64,000 bases of DNA from Paramecium sonneborni. Its lineage: Eukaryota > Ciliophora > Oligohymenophorea > Peniculida > Parameciidae. The stretch is taken from contig CAJJDN010000128.1 in the NCBI GenBank assembly GCA_905182985.1, positions 116,413 through 180,412 of the forward strand, given 5' to 3'. Position 1 is the first letter of the stretch, and each line of letters opens with the position of its first letter. Below are positions 1 to 12,828 of the stretch, piece by piece. The position numbers were made by a program, and so were the translations under genes. A model generated the notes under the pieces. That model was not told where the DNA came from. It did not search any database and saw only the letters and a list, made by a program, of their open reading frames with translations.

Positions 1-2254
1 CACCTCCAGTTTATCCATCTCCTTCTTCTCCAGTTTATCCATCTCCTTCCCCTCTAGTTTATCCATCTCCTTCACCTTCTTCTTCATGAATTGTATCTTT
101 AATATTCATTTACTTAGCCTAAAATACTCTATTTTCTTTAGATTCTAAACTTTCATCTAAATCTCTTTTATTTTTTACTGTATCTAACTCTTCTCCAGCA
201 CAATTCTAATATTCTTCAGAAGGTGGTTCTGGTTCACTTTTTTCATCATTTTATTCATCTTCTTTTGGTGGTAAACTTGATTTTCCTCCTACTTTACTAG
301 CTTTTTATGGTACAATTATTTCTTCTTCAACTGTTTCTTCAGTTGTTTCTTCAGGTTTAGCTTCTTCTTCTGGTTTAGCTTCCTCTTCAGCTTTTGCATC
401 TTCTTCAGCTTTTGGATCTTCCTCATCTTTAACACCTTCATCTGAAGTTTAGATTTTGACATTCTTAGAATCTTATTGGGATTTTAATTAAGTTGTTCCA
501 TCCACATCAACTTTATTTTTAACAGTATCATTTTCTTCACCTCCTGGACAATCTTCCTCAGGTATTACTTCATGATTTTCTACTTCTACTTCTTCATCTT
601 TCTATTCTTCTTATTTTTCTTATTCTTCACCAACTTCCTCATTTTCTTCACCCTCTCCTTCTTTTTTCAAACTTTCAGGATCATTTGCATCTAATTCTTC
701 TTCTCCATCATCATCATCTTATTGAACTGCTTTTTCATCTGCTTCTCCTTTTATATCTGTTTCTTTATCAAGATCAATCACGTTTTTTACTATGTAATTA
801 AATAACTTTTCAATATCACCAACTTCTGAATTTTAACTATAAAGAACATAAAATAAGTATTATCCTTCAGATAAATTTGAAATTTATATTATAGACTTTC
901 CATTCTCTTCATAAAATGATACAATCTCATTCTTTTCTTCTAGAATTAATAATCTATTCATAGTTCCTTCATTATTAGAATTTGTTAAACTGAAACCTTA
1001 ATAGTTTTCTTATGTAAACATATCAATTCTTTCAAAATCTTCATTATTTTTTTTCATTTATATTTTAATCCATTCTTTATCCTTTACTTAAGTTCCTAAN
1101 GTTTACCCATTATTCTAACTATCAGTCTATCCATCAGTTTCATCAGATTTTTCTTCACCTCCAGTTTATCCATCTCCTTCTTCTCCAGTTTATCCATCTC
1201 CTTCCCCTCTAGTTTATCCATCTCCTTCACCTTCTTCTTCATGAATTGTATCTTTAATATTCATTTACTTAGCCTAAAATACTCTATTTTCTTTAGATTC
1301 TAAACTTTCATCTAAATCTCTTTTATTTTTTACTGTATCTAACTCTTCTCCAGCACAATTCTAATATTCTTCAGAAGGTGGTTCTGGTTCACTTTTTTCA
1401 TCATTTTATTCATCTTCTTTTGGTGGTAAACTTGATTTTCCTCCTACTTTACTAGCTTTTTATGGTACAATTATTTCTTCTTCAACTGTTTCTTCAGTTG
1501 TTTCTTCAGGTTTAGCTTCTTCTTCTGGTTTAGCTTCCTCTTCAGCTTTTGCATCTTCTTCAGCTTTTGGATCTTCCTCATCTTTAACACCTTCATCTGA
1601 AGTTTAGATTTTGACATTCTTAGAATCTTATTGGGATTTTAATTAAGTTGTTCCATCCACATCAACTTTATTTTTAACAGTATCATTTTCTTCACCTCCT
1701 GGACAATCTTCCTCAGGTATTACTTCATGATTTTCTACTTCTACTTCTTCATCTTTCTATTCTTCTTATTTTTCTTATTCTTCACCAACTTCCTCATTTT
1801 CTTCACCCTCTCCTTCTTTTTTCAAACTTTCAGGATCATTTGCATCTAATTCTTCTTCTCCATCATCATCATCTTATTGAACTGCTTTTTCATCTGCTTC
1901 TCCTTTTATATCTGTTTCTTTATCAAGATCAATCACGTTTTTTACTATGTAATTAAATAACTTTTCAATATCACCAACTTCTGAATTTTAACTATAAAGA
2001 ACATAAAATAAGTATTATCCTTCAGATAAATTTGAAATTTATATTATAGACTTTCCATTCTCTTCATAAAATGATACAATCTCATTCTTTTCTTCTAGAA
2101 TTAATAATCTATTCATAGTTCCTTCATTATTAGAATTTGTTAAACTGAAACCTTAATAGTTTTCTTATGTAAACATATCAATTCTTTCAAAATCTTCATT
2201 ATTTTTTTTCATTTATATTTTAATCCATTCTTTATCCTTTACTTAAGTTCCTAA
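1..2254. repeat. Gap-flanking direct duplication (1-1099 = 1156-2254)
   Basis: The same sequence occurs at offset 1155 on both sides of a single N at 1100. Reading frame and sequence are identical in the two copies. The pattern fits two overlapping contig ends placed side by side, not a biological tandem repeat. Positions 1101-1155 belong to the right-hand contig only, since their left-hand counterpart lies before the window. Confidence 0.85.
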
Positions 2255-2585
2255 AAAGACTAAATTTTGTGTTGTTTCTGTGAAATATTAAGATTCAGGA
2301 CCAAAGGCATTAGTCTTCTTAACTTCCCCACCTGTTAATTCTATATTCTATTTATGGTTTGTAGAAAAAATCCAATTTTAATAGCTACTTTTATATTTAG
2401 ACTTACTTTTTGCCTTAATCATTCTTTTATACTCCTAATAAAACATCACTTGAAATTTCAGTCTCTTAAATAAACTTCTCCAAAGATTAAATATTCTTTT
2501 AAACCCAATCATGAATATTAGTGACATCTTTAGCAAAGATGCCTAGTGTTGACAAAATGAACAACAAAACTCTGAACTTCATCAT
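1..2585 (-). CDS. Secreted Glu/Asp-rich protein with GDGQTG repeats (3' part off window)
   Basis: Unrecognised protein. The ATG at 2585 opens a clear signal peptide (MMKFRVLLFILSTLGIFA) followed by about 200 ordinary residues and then a long acidic tail rich in E, D, Q and P, ending in repeats of the type GDGQTGEE. A 22-nt intron (2385-2406, GTAAGT...GTAG) is needed: without it the signal-peptide frame reaches TGA at about 2290. Many internal TAA/TAG codons are read as Gln. Positions 1-1099 repeat 1156-2254 exactly because of the unclosed gap at 1100, so the real gene runs from 2585 down to 1101 and continues beyond the left edge. Probably secreted or in the secretory pathway; no catalytic motif is visible. 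The exon calls are firm; the function is unknown. Confidence 0.75.
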
Positions 2586-2790
2586 ATATTTAGATAAAAT
2601 ATTAAAAACGAATTTTAAGATAAAATCATTTCGAAGAGTAATTCGAATTAATTACAGAATTAAATATAATAATTATTATTATAGCTTTTACAAAGATAAT
2701 AACATCATATATAATAAATACATGATGATAATATGCTAATGATTATTAGTTTGTTTTTTTATATAATGTACTATTAATATTTTATGATCA

Positions 2791-3290
2791 TCATTTTCCA
2801 ACAAAACCTTTAAGATAAGTTTCCTTTTAAGCTCTTATGACTTCTCTCTTGTCTGTTTTTCTTGACATATAAATCTTTGTTTTTTCTGATCCTCTGGTCT
2901 TCTTTAATTTTGATTTGACTTCTTTCCAACCTTTTCTGCTTCCATCTCTTTTAGGAATTATTCCTCTTCTTCTCAATCTGAATTTTGGTTCAAATTTAAG
3001 CAAATACCTAAAATATTAAATTATTGCTTATACTATTAAGTGTCATAAATTAGAGCAAAACCTGTTGTTCTGTTACCTCCAAATTATGTTCTGAGACCAT
3101 AAACAACAACATTTCTTTCATCAGCTTTATATTTGCTAGCCAATTCTTTGACAACTGATTCTTATGATGGAGTTGCCTTATTTGGATGGAGTAATTCAAC
3201 ACTCTTTTATTTATTATATTAACTTACTAATTATCTTCTATTCAAGAGTTTATTTAATAGAACTTTTCTTGTTTTCACGATGAATGTCAT
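2791..3290 (-). CDS. RPS24: 40S ribosomal protein eS24
   Basis: Component of the small cytosolic ribosomal subunit. After removal of two introns (3204-3227, 24 nt; 3008-3033, 26 nt) the protein reads through in one frame from ATG 3290 to TGA 2791-2793. Family landmarks are clear: the N-terminal strand VKTRKVLLNKLLNRRQ, the block LLHPNKATPS, the signature YGLRTQFGGNRTTGFALIYD, and a basic tail with FRLRRRG and a run of Lys/Arg. The family in animals has [20 protein letters not shown] at the same place. It is somewhat longer at the C terminus than the human protein. It lies on the same strand as the upstream secreted-protein gene, about 200 bp away. Confidence 0.95.
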
Positions 3291-3665
3291 ATGAACTTTA
3301 TTTTAATTCAAAATAAATTAAATCTTTTTCTTTATTTTATGAAATGAAAAAGTTTATAATATATTCTTCAAACAGATCACAAAATTTATTTTCTAATCAA
3401 AAAGTGAATAAAAATTATTAGCAATTTTTTTAAAGAATAGGAAAAAGATTGAATAAGAATTGTTTTCAATTCTAATAGTCATTTAAAAAATTAACAAACT
3501 GTAGAGTTGAAATTTTTCACATAAATTTTTGATTCATTCAAATTTAATGAGAATCAAAAAAAATAATACAGATATAAAATAGAATGATGTTTATAAATCA
3601 TATATACTTCGATAAAATTAATAAACCTATTTATTTCACTTTAATTCATAAAACGCTTTCAAAAA
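3291..3665. other. Intergenic AT-rich region
   Basis: No frame gives a convincing protein and no RNA structure is evident. It separates the start of the eS24 gene (minus strand) from a small plus-strand ORF and probably holds the promoters of both. Confidence 0.5.
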
Positions 3666-3935
3666 ATGAATAATATTAATAACAATATGGGAAGCAAACC
3701 AAATAAAAACACGAATTATTAAAATGACAAAGGTCATCTTCATCCAATTAATAATCAAACAAGACCAAGATCAACTCCTATCTGTCCATATAATCCATAT
3801 TGTATTTATAATAAATAATTTAAAGCTTCTCAAACTTAATTTAATGTGACAATAAATAATGTTTTATTCTTAGTGGTTAACCCTCCAGAAGATAACGACA
3901 CTATTACCATGGCTGAAAATTTTGATGAACTTTGA
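3666..3935 (+). CDS. Small hypothetical protein, 89 aa
   Basis: Intronless frame from ATG 3666 to TGA 3933-3935, with three TAA codons read as Gln. It begins MNNINNNMGSKPNKNTNYQ, continues with a Pro/Asn/Thr-rich stretch (RPRSTPICPYNPYCIYNKQ) and ends in a short hydrophobic patch (VLFLVVNPPEDNDT). Composition is less AT-driven than the flanking spacer, with Pro and Cys codons present, which argues for coding. There is no signal peptide and I recognise no family. It lies convergent with the histidine kinase gene, 181 bp away. Because only TGA stops translation in this organism, an ORF of this length can occur by chance. Confidence 0.4.
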
Positions 3936-4116
3936 AAAAATTGAAATATATTATATTTTATTTTTGACAAGAATTATTGTTCATTTTTATTTCTAATTAG
4001 TTAAAAAATTTTAATTGTTTGCAAATTAAACTAGATAATATATTTGAAAGAAAAATTATACATATACAAAATAATTAATACTATTAGTATAAGAAGTAAA
4101 CAAAATAATACATGAA

Positions 4117-6835
4117 TCAATTAAATAACTTTATTAAAACTTGCTTTAACTAATTTATATTTAAAGGTTTTGTCAACACATCTCTCATTCCAACTTCTAA
4201 ACATTTGTTAATATCTTATGTAGAATTAAATGCAGTTAATCCTATAATTGGAATATCTGGCACAATTTTGTCTCTTATAAGATCCATTAAAACTTTTGTA
4301 GTTGTCCATCCATCCATTATCGGCATTTAACAATCCATTAAAATAAAATAAAACAATTTACACGATTCAGAACACTTTTCAGTATTTTAAATTAATTCAA
4401 CAGCTTAAAATCCATTATATGCCTAAAAATTAAAAAAAAATTACTATTAATAATCTAAAACCCATTTATCTTATGATGACTTATAAGGCTTTCTAATTAA
4501 AAAGATCATCATCTACAGATAATATTCTTGAGCATTAACAAGGAAACTATAAATTCTCGAACTTCTCTTCCATTTCTATTTCCTATTCTTCTCTTTAAAT
4601 TAATCTTGAAATTAATGTATTTGGTCTATTGTTTTATGCTATATCTAATTCTGAAATACTAAAGGAAGATTTTTTTCTTCTCTTAATTTATTTTTCTTTT
4701 GAATCTTTATTATTTATAAAAATAGAAAATGGTTTGTTAGTTACATTTAATTTAAGTAAATTATCTTAAAGGTGACCTCTTAAAGTGATTTCATCTTAGA
4801 GAAGATCGGTTTCTTATTATACATACTAGTTTAACAGTCCTGTAGATTATTAAGGTCTAAAATAATTAGCTATTGATGAATGATGTCTAATTGGAATTTA
4901 TTATATTTATTTATCAACTATGATATTATCGCATTTTGGATTATTAATAATTAATAGACCTTAAATCCCCATACATAGATCTGGTACTGTGTATGCAGTT
5001 CTTAAACTTTATCTTTTAATAGTACCTCCTAATATTTATGTATTAGAAGATTGAGTTGTTCTGATTTTAAAAGAAATTTAAGTTCCTTCTCCTTTACCAT
5101 TAGAGTGTATTCTTAATTAAGTTTTATTTAAAGGGGCTAATTTAAATAAATTCATTTGACTTACAAGTAATCCTAAACCTTACCATTCATCATGACATGA
5201 AAAATCTCTATTTAAATTAAAAGATTTTAAGAATTCTTAAATTTTCTCCAATTAATCATTTTCTATACCAGCACCTTAATCTTTTACACAAAATGTTAAA
5301 GTGTTTTCATAACATGATATTTCTAAGGTAATCAATCCTCTTTCAGAAAATTTAATAGAATTAGAGAGGATATTTACTAAGATCTACATAATTCTATCAA
5401 AATCTGAATATATCAATGGAGGGACTGAATTTTTAACATTTATATGTAATCCAAGATTTTTCATTTATAGAATTGGTCTAAATATACAATTTACTTCTTC
5501 AACAATATCTTCAAAATTAAACTCTTCAAATTTATATCTGATTACCTGAGAATGAAATTATGTAAAATCTATTATATCTCTTATTAAATATGCTTATAAT
5601 TTTAATGCATTTATAGCAGGATAAATAAAATTATATTTATGATTTTCATCTATGCTAGGATCATTAATTAATCCATCAAGAAATAATTTGGCACTATTAA
5701 GAGGAGTTCTTAATTCATGAGAAAAAGAATCAATAATTCTAACTTAAAATTTTTCTCTTGTTTCTAATTTTTATAAATAACTTTAAAGTGAAATATCATC
5801 CATTATAATTAAATATTCATGATCATTTTAACCACAAAAAATCTTACATTAAATATTTCTTGTATATTCCTCCTCATGAAATGACACTTATTTAGTTTTT
5901 GATAATTAAGCTAACAGTTCTAAATTATTCTCTTTTGAATAAAATTAATCAAGATTTCCATTTTAAAGTTCTAATAATATTTCATTTAATGTATTTGGTA
6001 GTTTTTAATTACTTAACATTTTGTTACAACTAAAAAATTACGGAGCATTACTCTATTATTTTGGAGATTGTTAAGGTAATTTTATACTTGTCTCTTTAAC
6101 CTATTTCCTTTTTCTTTTTATTTATAGTTTAAATTATAATTCATTCATTAAAAATTTAGGAATATCTCTTATACCATTAAACATTTACAGTAGAGATTGA
6201 TTTTAAAACATAATTTAAAGATTATCTTTTTTTACAATCATAATCCCTACTGGAATGTTTTATAATCTTATTAACCATGAATTACTAATTGAATCTTATA
6301 TTAAATTGATAATCTCTGAATTTCTCTATGTAGGTTTTGTTATTTATTAAGGCAATTCTAATTCTTGATTTTGTTCCATAAAGACACAACTTTTTAATTT
6401 TAACATCTATATCGTACTATAAAGAGTGATTATATATAAAATTAAATTTTCTTTATGAATTATGAATAAAACAATAAATAAAATGTTATAAAGAAGATGA
6501 AATATTAAGGTTTTTGTTTTTGTTTATTTTTTAACCATTGTCATTTCTTGTGTTTTCAATAATATATAAGCAATTCGAGATAAATCTCTATCTAAAAAAC
6601 AGCAATACGATATATGAACACTTAATGTAACACTCATAAACCATCTAATATATTTCTTTGGAATCAATTTTCTTTTTTGAATGATCAGCAAACTAATAAG
6701 TAATATTATTCCATTCATAATCAATAGTACAAGTGATAATATTAAACTAACATCATATAAATATAAAAGCAGTCCAATCGTAACATTCATAGAGCTTGTT
6801 GAATAGAACTAAATTAATTTCCAATTTAATTGCAT
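4117..6835 (-). CDS. Membrane-bound hybrid histidine kinase
   Basis: Predicted sensor kinase of the multistep phosphorelay type, 898 aa. Reading from ATG 6835 (an internal ATG at 6790 is an alternative), residues 1-130 hold about five hydrophobic segments, for example LILSLVLLIMNGIILLISLL. The DHp box SHELRTPLN has the phospho-accepting His at about residue 373. The ATPase domain follows with the N-box (ILVNILSNSIKF), G1 (DQGAG) and G2 (WQGLGLL). The C terminus is a receiver domain with the acidic pocket VDDD, the phospho-acceptor Asp at about residue 827 in MDCQMP, and the conserved Thr/Ala and KP positions (GLTA, TKP). One 22-nt intron (4423-4444) sits inside the receiver domain. No HPt domain is in the window, so the partner is unknown. 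Confidence 0.9.
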
Positions 6836-7247
6836 TATATTTATAATAGTTTTAATGCATTATATTTATAATAATAATTAAATTGCTAATCTAAATTCTA
6901 TAGTAGAGAGATGATAAAAACATATTAATCCACTATAATTACATTTAAAAAATATTAAATTTTTGTAATTAAGAAGAAAATGGAAATCATACTAAGTAAA
7001 TTGAGTTTTAAATATTTCATTTAATAGAGAAATAATGAATTTAATATAATATTTAAATACCTAATATACGATAATTTGAAACAGAATAATGTAGATAGCC
7101 ATATGTAGAATGGCTAAACTTTCAGGTAATGATAAAAAAAGCCTAAAAGATAAACTAAATTTTCAAAAAAAATGTTCACTTAATATTTATATAATATATT
7201 TTGCTCATAAGAGCTATATTATCTGGTTTTTTTCTTCAAAGTCGTCA
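6836..7247. other. Intergenic region upstream of the kinase gene
   Basis: About 410 bp between the start of the histidine kinase gene and the TGA of the next minus-strand gene. A plus-strand frame from 6990 is open across this region but overlaps a much better minus-strand protein, so I treat it as a chance ORF. Nothing else is visible. Confidence 0.5.
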
Positions 7248-8176
7248 TCAACAACAACTCTTATTTAAATGATTCGTTATCTTTTCAGCTGCTTTAGCAG
7301 CAAATGGATGATCATTATTTCGCAGATTAAGACGTTGCAAAGCTAGATTTAAATGTTATTAACGTTCTTCTTAACTTAAAACCTAAGCAAGTTACTATAA
7401 GATTTAATCTGGAAGAAGCATAATTTTATAGGTTTCCTAAATATTAGATAAAAGTTGTTTATTGTTAATATTTGTAGCAAATTTTTGGATAAAATTTAAT
7501 GCCCTTTGTTTGGCTTATTTTTCAACATCATATTCTACCATTAGATATGCTAATATAAATTTTTAACTTTAGCAAATTGATTTATTCTATTAGGAAGTAA
7601 CTTATGAGTGAGAATTGGAATTTGAGGATAGCTACTATTATGATTGTTAATTTGAAGAATTATTAATATTATTTTAATTTTTTAATTGATTATTAAGATT
7701 CTAAATTTGTTTTTTATTACTTTTTTCTAATTTTTTTTCTTTTTTGTTTGATTTACCTATGGATCCTTGTCCAAGCACCTGAATGGCAATGCCCTTGCCA
7801 TTTTAAAATTTTGTATTATGAATTTTAGAATATACCAAATCATCATCGACTCTTTCATTGACAATATTGTCTATATTCAAAATAGGTTATTTTATATCAG
7901 GTTAAGGTTTAAAACTTGTAATTTTTTCTAATGTTTAAATTGGAATAATGGACTATTTTTTTAAATGCATAAACATACATTGTTCGAAGAAATGGAGGAC
8001 ATCTCCCATTCATCTGGGAGTTCTTCTTAATAAGATAAATCACTTTCTTAAAAATCTTAACTTCTTTCTTCATCAAAGAATGATTCATTTGAATCTAATT
8101 GTGTTTAATTGTGTATGAAATCATATTCATGACTTAATTTTCTTAATTTTTATATAGGTTTCTCAATAGTTGACAT
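7248..8176 (-). CDS. Unknown protein, 300 aa, Gln/Asn-rich centre
   Basis: ATG 8176 to TGA 7248-7250 with one 26-nt intron (7953-7978); 903 coding nt remain. The N terminus is acidic (MSTIEKPIQKLRKLSHEYDF, then DEERSQDFQESD). The centre is a low-complexity stretch rich in Asn, Gln and Ser (NNSSNQQSQQQLSSNSNS). The last 100 residues are helical and charged, for example VEYDVEKQAKQRALNFIQKF and EERQQHLNLALQRLN, and end in CC. No signal peptide or membrane segment is present. The helical C-terminal part looks like a real domain, but I do not recognise the family. The gene is divergent from the cytidylyltransferase gene, sharing a 95-bp promoter interval. Confidence 0.7.
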
Positions 8177-8271
8177 ATTAGTTTTGTTGATTATATTAAT
8201 TATTTATTGATTAATAAAGACCTCTGTGTTATAATGTTAATGAAAGAATTAATATAAAGAAATTAAATAAA

Positions 8272-9616
8272 ATGGATTAAAATAACCTGCATACATTGTT
8301 TTTTATTGATCATATTCTTAAAAATGAGTAAGCATAAAAGATATAGTAACTTGCTAAAGAATAAAGTGCATAAAATGCTCATATAAGAGAGGTAGCTAAA
8401 GAACAGGCTGATATATTTTTATCGTAACTTCCATCTTCAAATTACGGTGAAGAGAAAGTCAAAAGATTATATTTTGATGGTTGTTTTGATTTAATGCATT
8501 CTGGTCATTTTAATGCACTTCGTTAAGCTAAAGAGTTATGTGAAACTTTAGTAGTAGGAGTAATTAAATCAGATGCAATAGCTAAAGCAAAAGGACCTCC
8601 AATAATGACTGATGATGAAAGATTATCATTAGCTAAGGCATGCAAATGGGTTGATGAAGTAGTTGTTTAAGAAACATATGATCCAACTATAGAATAGATA
8701 GATAGACATTAATGTTCACATGTTGCTCATGGAGATGATTTAGTATAGACTGCTGATGGCAAAGATGCTTATTAACCATTTAAAGATGCTAAGAGAATGA
8801 AGTAATTTTAACATTCCATATTATCTTAGAATCTTTAAAAGAACTGAAGGAATCAGTACTACTGATATTGTTGGAAGAATGTTATTAATGACTAAAGAAG
8901 TTATGTGGGAAGAAAAAGTAATTATTCATCTCAATATTTTAGAAAGTCTTTTAAAAGTAAACCATTGTTGAAGCATCTAATATTAATTCTTTAGAAATTG
9001 ATCAAGCTTCTATTGAATAAACTTTAAATAATAAAATACTTAATACAACTAGAAGAATTATGCAATTTAGTAATAATATAAAACCTAAATCTGGTGATAA
9101 AATTGTATACATCGATGGATCATTTGATATTCTACATTAAGGTCATGTTGATGTCTTAAGAAAAGCAAAAGAAATGGGTGATTTTTTATATGTTGGAGTT
9201 TATGATAATGAAGTATATATAAATTCCTATATTTCTAGACTATTAATTAAATTAAAGGAAAGAATTATCCTATTTTAAATTTGTAAGAACGAGTCTTAAA
9301 TTTACTTGCTATTAAATATGTTGATGAAGTTATCATGGGTGTACCTTATAAAGTAAATGAACAATTAATCAAAAATTTTAAAATTGATTTAGTCGTTGAA
9401 GGAAGTTGTTCATAAAAAACATCTGAAGATCCTTATGAATTACCAATCAAATTAGGAATCTATAAATAAATCAAGGCTATCAATTAATAGACTACTGATG
9501 AGCTAATTGAAAGAATAGTTAGCAATAGATTAAGATTTTTGGAAAAGTATAATTCGAGGAAAAAAAAAGAAATCAATTTCTTTGAAAATCATGATTACAA
9601 GGTAGAAGAAATATGA
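8272..9616 (+). CDS. PCYT2: Ethanolamine-phosphate cytidylyltransferase
   Basis: Converts phosphoethanolamine and CTP to CDP-ethanolamine in the Kennedy pathway for phosphatidylethanolamine. Three introns (8802-8829, 8918-8942, 9213-9238) leave 421 codons. Two nucleotidyltransferase domains in tandem are visible, the hallmark of this enzyme as opposed to the single-domain choline enzyme: YFDGCFDLMHSGH with HSGH at residues 76-79, and YIDGSFDILHQGH with HQGH at 271-274. The block RTEGISTTDIVGRML closes the first domain. Intron 1 restores that block exactly, which confirms its borders. An N-terminal extension of about 60 residues rich in Gln is ciliate-specific or of unknown role. It is convergent with uL6, 70 bp away. 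Confidence 0.95.
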
Positions 9617-9686
9617 TGTATATATATTCGTCTATCCACAACAAAAATAGAAATATATGTCATAATGTACTTTATAATACTCACTA

Positions 9687-10329
9687 TCAAACTTCTAAAC
9701 GCTTTTCTGAAACATAAATTCCATCCAAGAATTATCTGATATCTTTATTTTTAACAGCACAAGCTTAATGAATTAGAGCACAAGTTAATGATACATTGTT
9801 AAGGTCATTACCAGTAAGAGTTAAAACATCTATTATTTTTAATAATTTATTCTACTCTTTTCTTCTGCTTCATTTCTTGTGATCACAACTCCTGGTAAAC
9901 ATTTAATTGTTCTAATAATTTTTTCTCCCAAAAAATTCTTTATTTCTATACCTGCTCCCTTTTCTAATAAATTAATAATAATTGGAAAGTGAGCATATGC
10001 TAAAACCATTTTGAATTTATATCCCGAAGTTACACCTCTAATCATATTCTTTATTTAAGAAGCAACTGAGTTCACTTAACATTTTTGTTTTCTGTATGAT
10101 TACCACATTCTTATGCTAACTCTAGATTTCTCCTTCTTTGTTTATTTGTTCTATTTCTTTTAAACTTTGATATCCAATGATGCATGTTTGAAATTTCTGT
10201 TTAATATTCCTCTTGGTCCTGAAATGATTAATCAACATCAGTACCTTTAACTTCGACTTTCTTTGAATTAACCTTAATCTCTATCTTTTCAGGAATATCT
10301 ACATGCTCTTCTGTCAGAATATATTTCAT
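9687..10329 (-). CDS. RPL9: 60S ribosomal protein uL6
   Basis: Large-subunit cytosolic ribosomal protein, 196 aa. ATG 10329 gives [18 protein letters not shown], which aligns with the family start. Two 26-nt introns (10219-10244 and 9830-9855) restore [14 protein letters not shown] and the join into [20 protein letters not shown]. Other landmarks are [37 protein letters not shown], and the C-terminal [19 protein letters not shown]. The length matches the family (about 190 aa). The stop of the next gene upstream lies only 37 bp away. Confidence 0.96.
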
Positions 10330-10366
10330 ATCTTTTAATTAAAAAAAATTTAATAAATATATATAT

Positions 10367-11435
10367 TCATTATTAAAGTGATATACCATACTCACTTGAT
10401 TCTCCACATTATTTTGATTTGAATTACACAACTACCCATCTATCCTTTTAATCTATCTATTACAGTAAGTATTATTCATAGAGTTCCACATATTCTTTAT
10501 TAAATATTTACTTAATCATTTAAACTGAATACTAATAATCATGAGGAAAGTGTAAATAAATTCTAAGATTCTCATTTGTGCAATCCTCACTAATTATTTA
10601 TCTATAATCAAATTTTCTCTAAACTTTATAAAAGTTTATTGTGCCTTGATATCCTAATTATACTTAAGTTGTCTGCCAAATGATATTTATTTTTGAAACT
10701 CTGATTCCAGCTTTATCAATTTGAATACTGTTGTCATCAATTTCTAATTCAAAATCAGAAAACTCTTGATTGCTGTATGACAATTAGAAATATGACATTT
10801 GTAGCTATTCAGGTAATTTAATTAAAGTATTTGTAACTTTTTGTCCTTTAAATAAAGTAATTATTTTATCTAAATTAATTAATTACTTTTCTTAGCTGCT
10901 AAAACAAATTTTACTATTTGTTCCAAAACTAGTATATAGTTTTTAAGGATTAATTAATTCTTTGATTAGTTTAAAAACTGTATGAAATTCTTTTTTATAT
11001 CCTTAGGCTAAACCAATTAAATACCAGGTATCATCATTTAAATGATAAGATTTTTGAGTCTAAAATATACTTAATAATTACGTTACATTAAATACAGGTA
11101 TAAGTCTTAGATCTACTATCTAAATGAGAGCAATCTTCATCTGATATTTGCAATAAAGTTTTTGCTTTTTTATTTTTATTTAATAATGGTTCTTCATTTT
11201 TACCAAGTGCCTTATTCTCATCACTTTTTTCTGCATTGTTTCTTGCTTAATGTTTAAGATTAGGTTCATCTATTTCATTAGCTTTAGACATATCTCTTTT
11301 AGTGGTATCTTTATTTTATGGTTTAATAAGTGAATCACTATTATTAACATTATTTTATTTATTAGCAGCTAATGCTTATACTTTATATTAAGATTATTTA
11401 TTTTAATTTTATTATGGTACTTCTTATTCTTATTC

Positions 11436-11479
<44 letters not shown>

Positions 11480-12796
11480 CATTTTCTTTTTTATTTTATT
11501 ATTTTATCTCCTCATTATTTTTATCTTTATTTTATTTTTTTTTATTTTTATTCTTATTCTTATTTTTATTTTTCTTCAAACCCATTTATTTTAATTTTTC
11601 ATCTTATATTTTTTTATTTCTTTTTTGTCTTCCTTATTCTCTTAAAGACTTAGCAAATGCAATTCCAGAAGAATCCATTTAATCCTTGTCTTCAGGTGTA
11701 CTTCTTCTTGGATAATCATCAACATCTCTAGTAGTATCTCTAATTTATGGAGATCCATTAATATTTCCTGGTCGATATTTAGGATCCTACATAGCTCTTT
11801 CTTCTCTATTTCTTTTATCATTAATTCCTCTATTTTAAGAATATTAATCAAGATCATGATAGATATGAAATTCTTCAATTCTTGGTTATTAATCATCAGA
11901 TTCTTTTGATGAATATCTTCTTCTTCTATTAATATCTCTTTTTGATTTATTCAATTCTCTAGCAATTTTGTCTTCTTCTAAATCTTCATCATCTCCCCAT
12001 TCCTTTCTTCTACGATATGGTTTTCTAGAAGATCTTGGATCATAATCATAATTATAATCATCATCATCATTATATCTTCTTCTTCCTTCCGAATTTCTAT
12101 TTTCTCTATTATATCTATTTGAATATCTATAATCTTCCTATCTATTATCATCATAATCATCATATCTTCTTCTTCCATAATGATCTTATCTTCTTCGATC
12201 ATATTCATCTGCATATGGTTATCTTCTTTAATAATAAGGAGGATAATCATTTCTTCTTTGATACCTATCTGGAATTCCATCACCATCTCTATCTTCATAA
12301 TAATCCTCATCATATCCATATTCATCATATTCATCATAATAATAATCTTCATCATGCCAATCTTCTCTATGTTTATGTCCATATGGTTTACCATCTCTAC
12401 CAGTTTTATAAGGCCTATCATCATCAAAATCAGGAGGACGATGAAATTCATCAGGATTCATCTATTAATAATCTCCTCTTTCCTCTTATTACATTTTATT
12501 ACCCTATATTACTTTAAGAATTGGATTTTAATCATCTACATATTCATTATTACCAAAATAATTAGATTTATCTGGATTAAAATTAGGTAAAGATCTTGGA
12601 TCATTGTGATCTAATCCTTACATTTATTATGCTTTTTTTCTACCAAATTTACCAATATCTCTTGGAGTAATAAATTCTTCATCTGCAAATTCAAAAGGTT
12701 GACTATCTGAACTTTTTCTTTATTAAGGTACTTCCCCTGGTATAAATTCCTCTTAATCTAAAGTTGACGATTCTTAAAAAGGACGATAAATAGATG

Positions 12797-12828
<32 letters not shown>

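Noticed and set aside
6990..7700. Plus-strand ORF opposite the 300-aa gene
   Set aside because: Composition is that of an antisense frame; the minus-strand protein has better residue use, a clean intron and a proper start and stop.
10367..11140. A separate 248-aa gene starting at ATG 11140 with a 27-nt intron
   Set aside because: The upstream Gln/Lys-rich frame runs strongly into the same place and a canonical 22-nt intron joins it in frame to the C-terminal domain; one gene is the simpler reading. Kept as an alternative in the feature note.
11372..12590. Several standard-code ORFs on both strands (His/Asn-rich or Ile/Met-rich)
   Set aside because: They are shadows of the Asp/Arg/Tyr-rich and Lys/Asn-rich parts of the large minus-strand gene, which is open in one frame for 1,720 codons.
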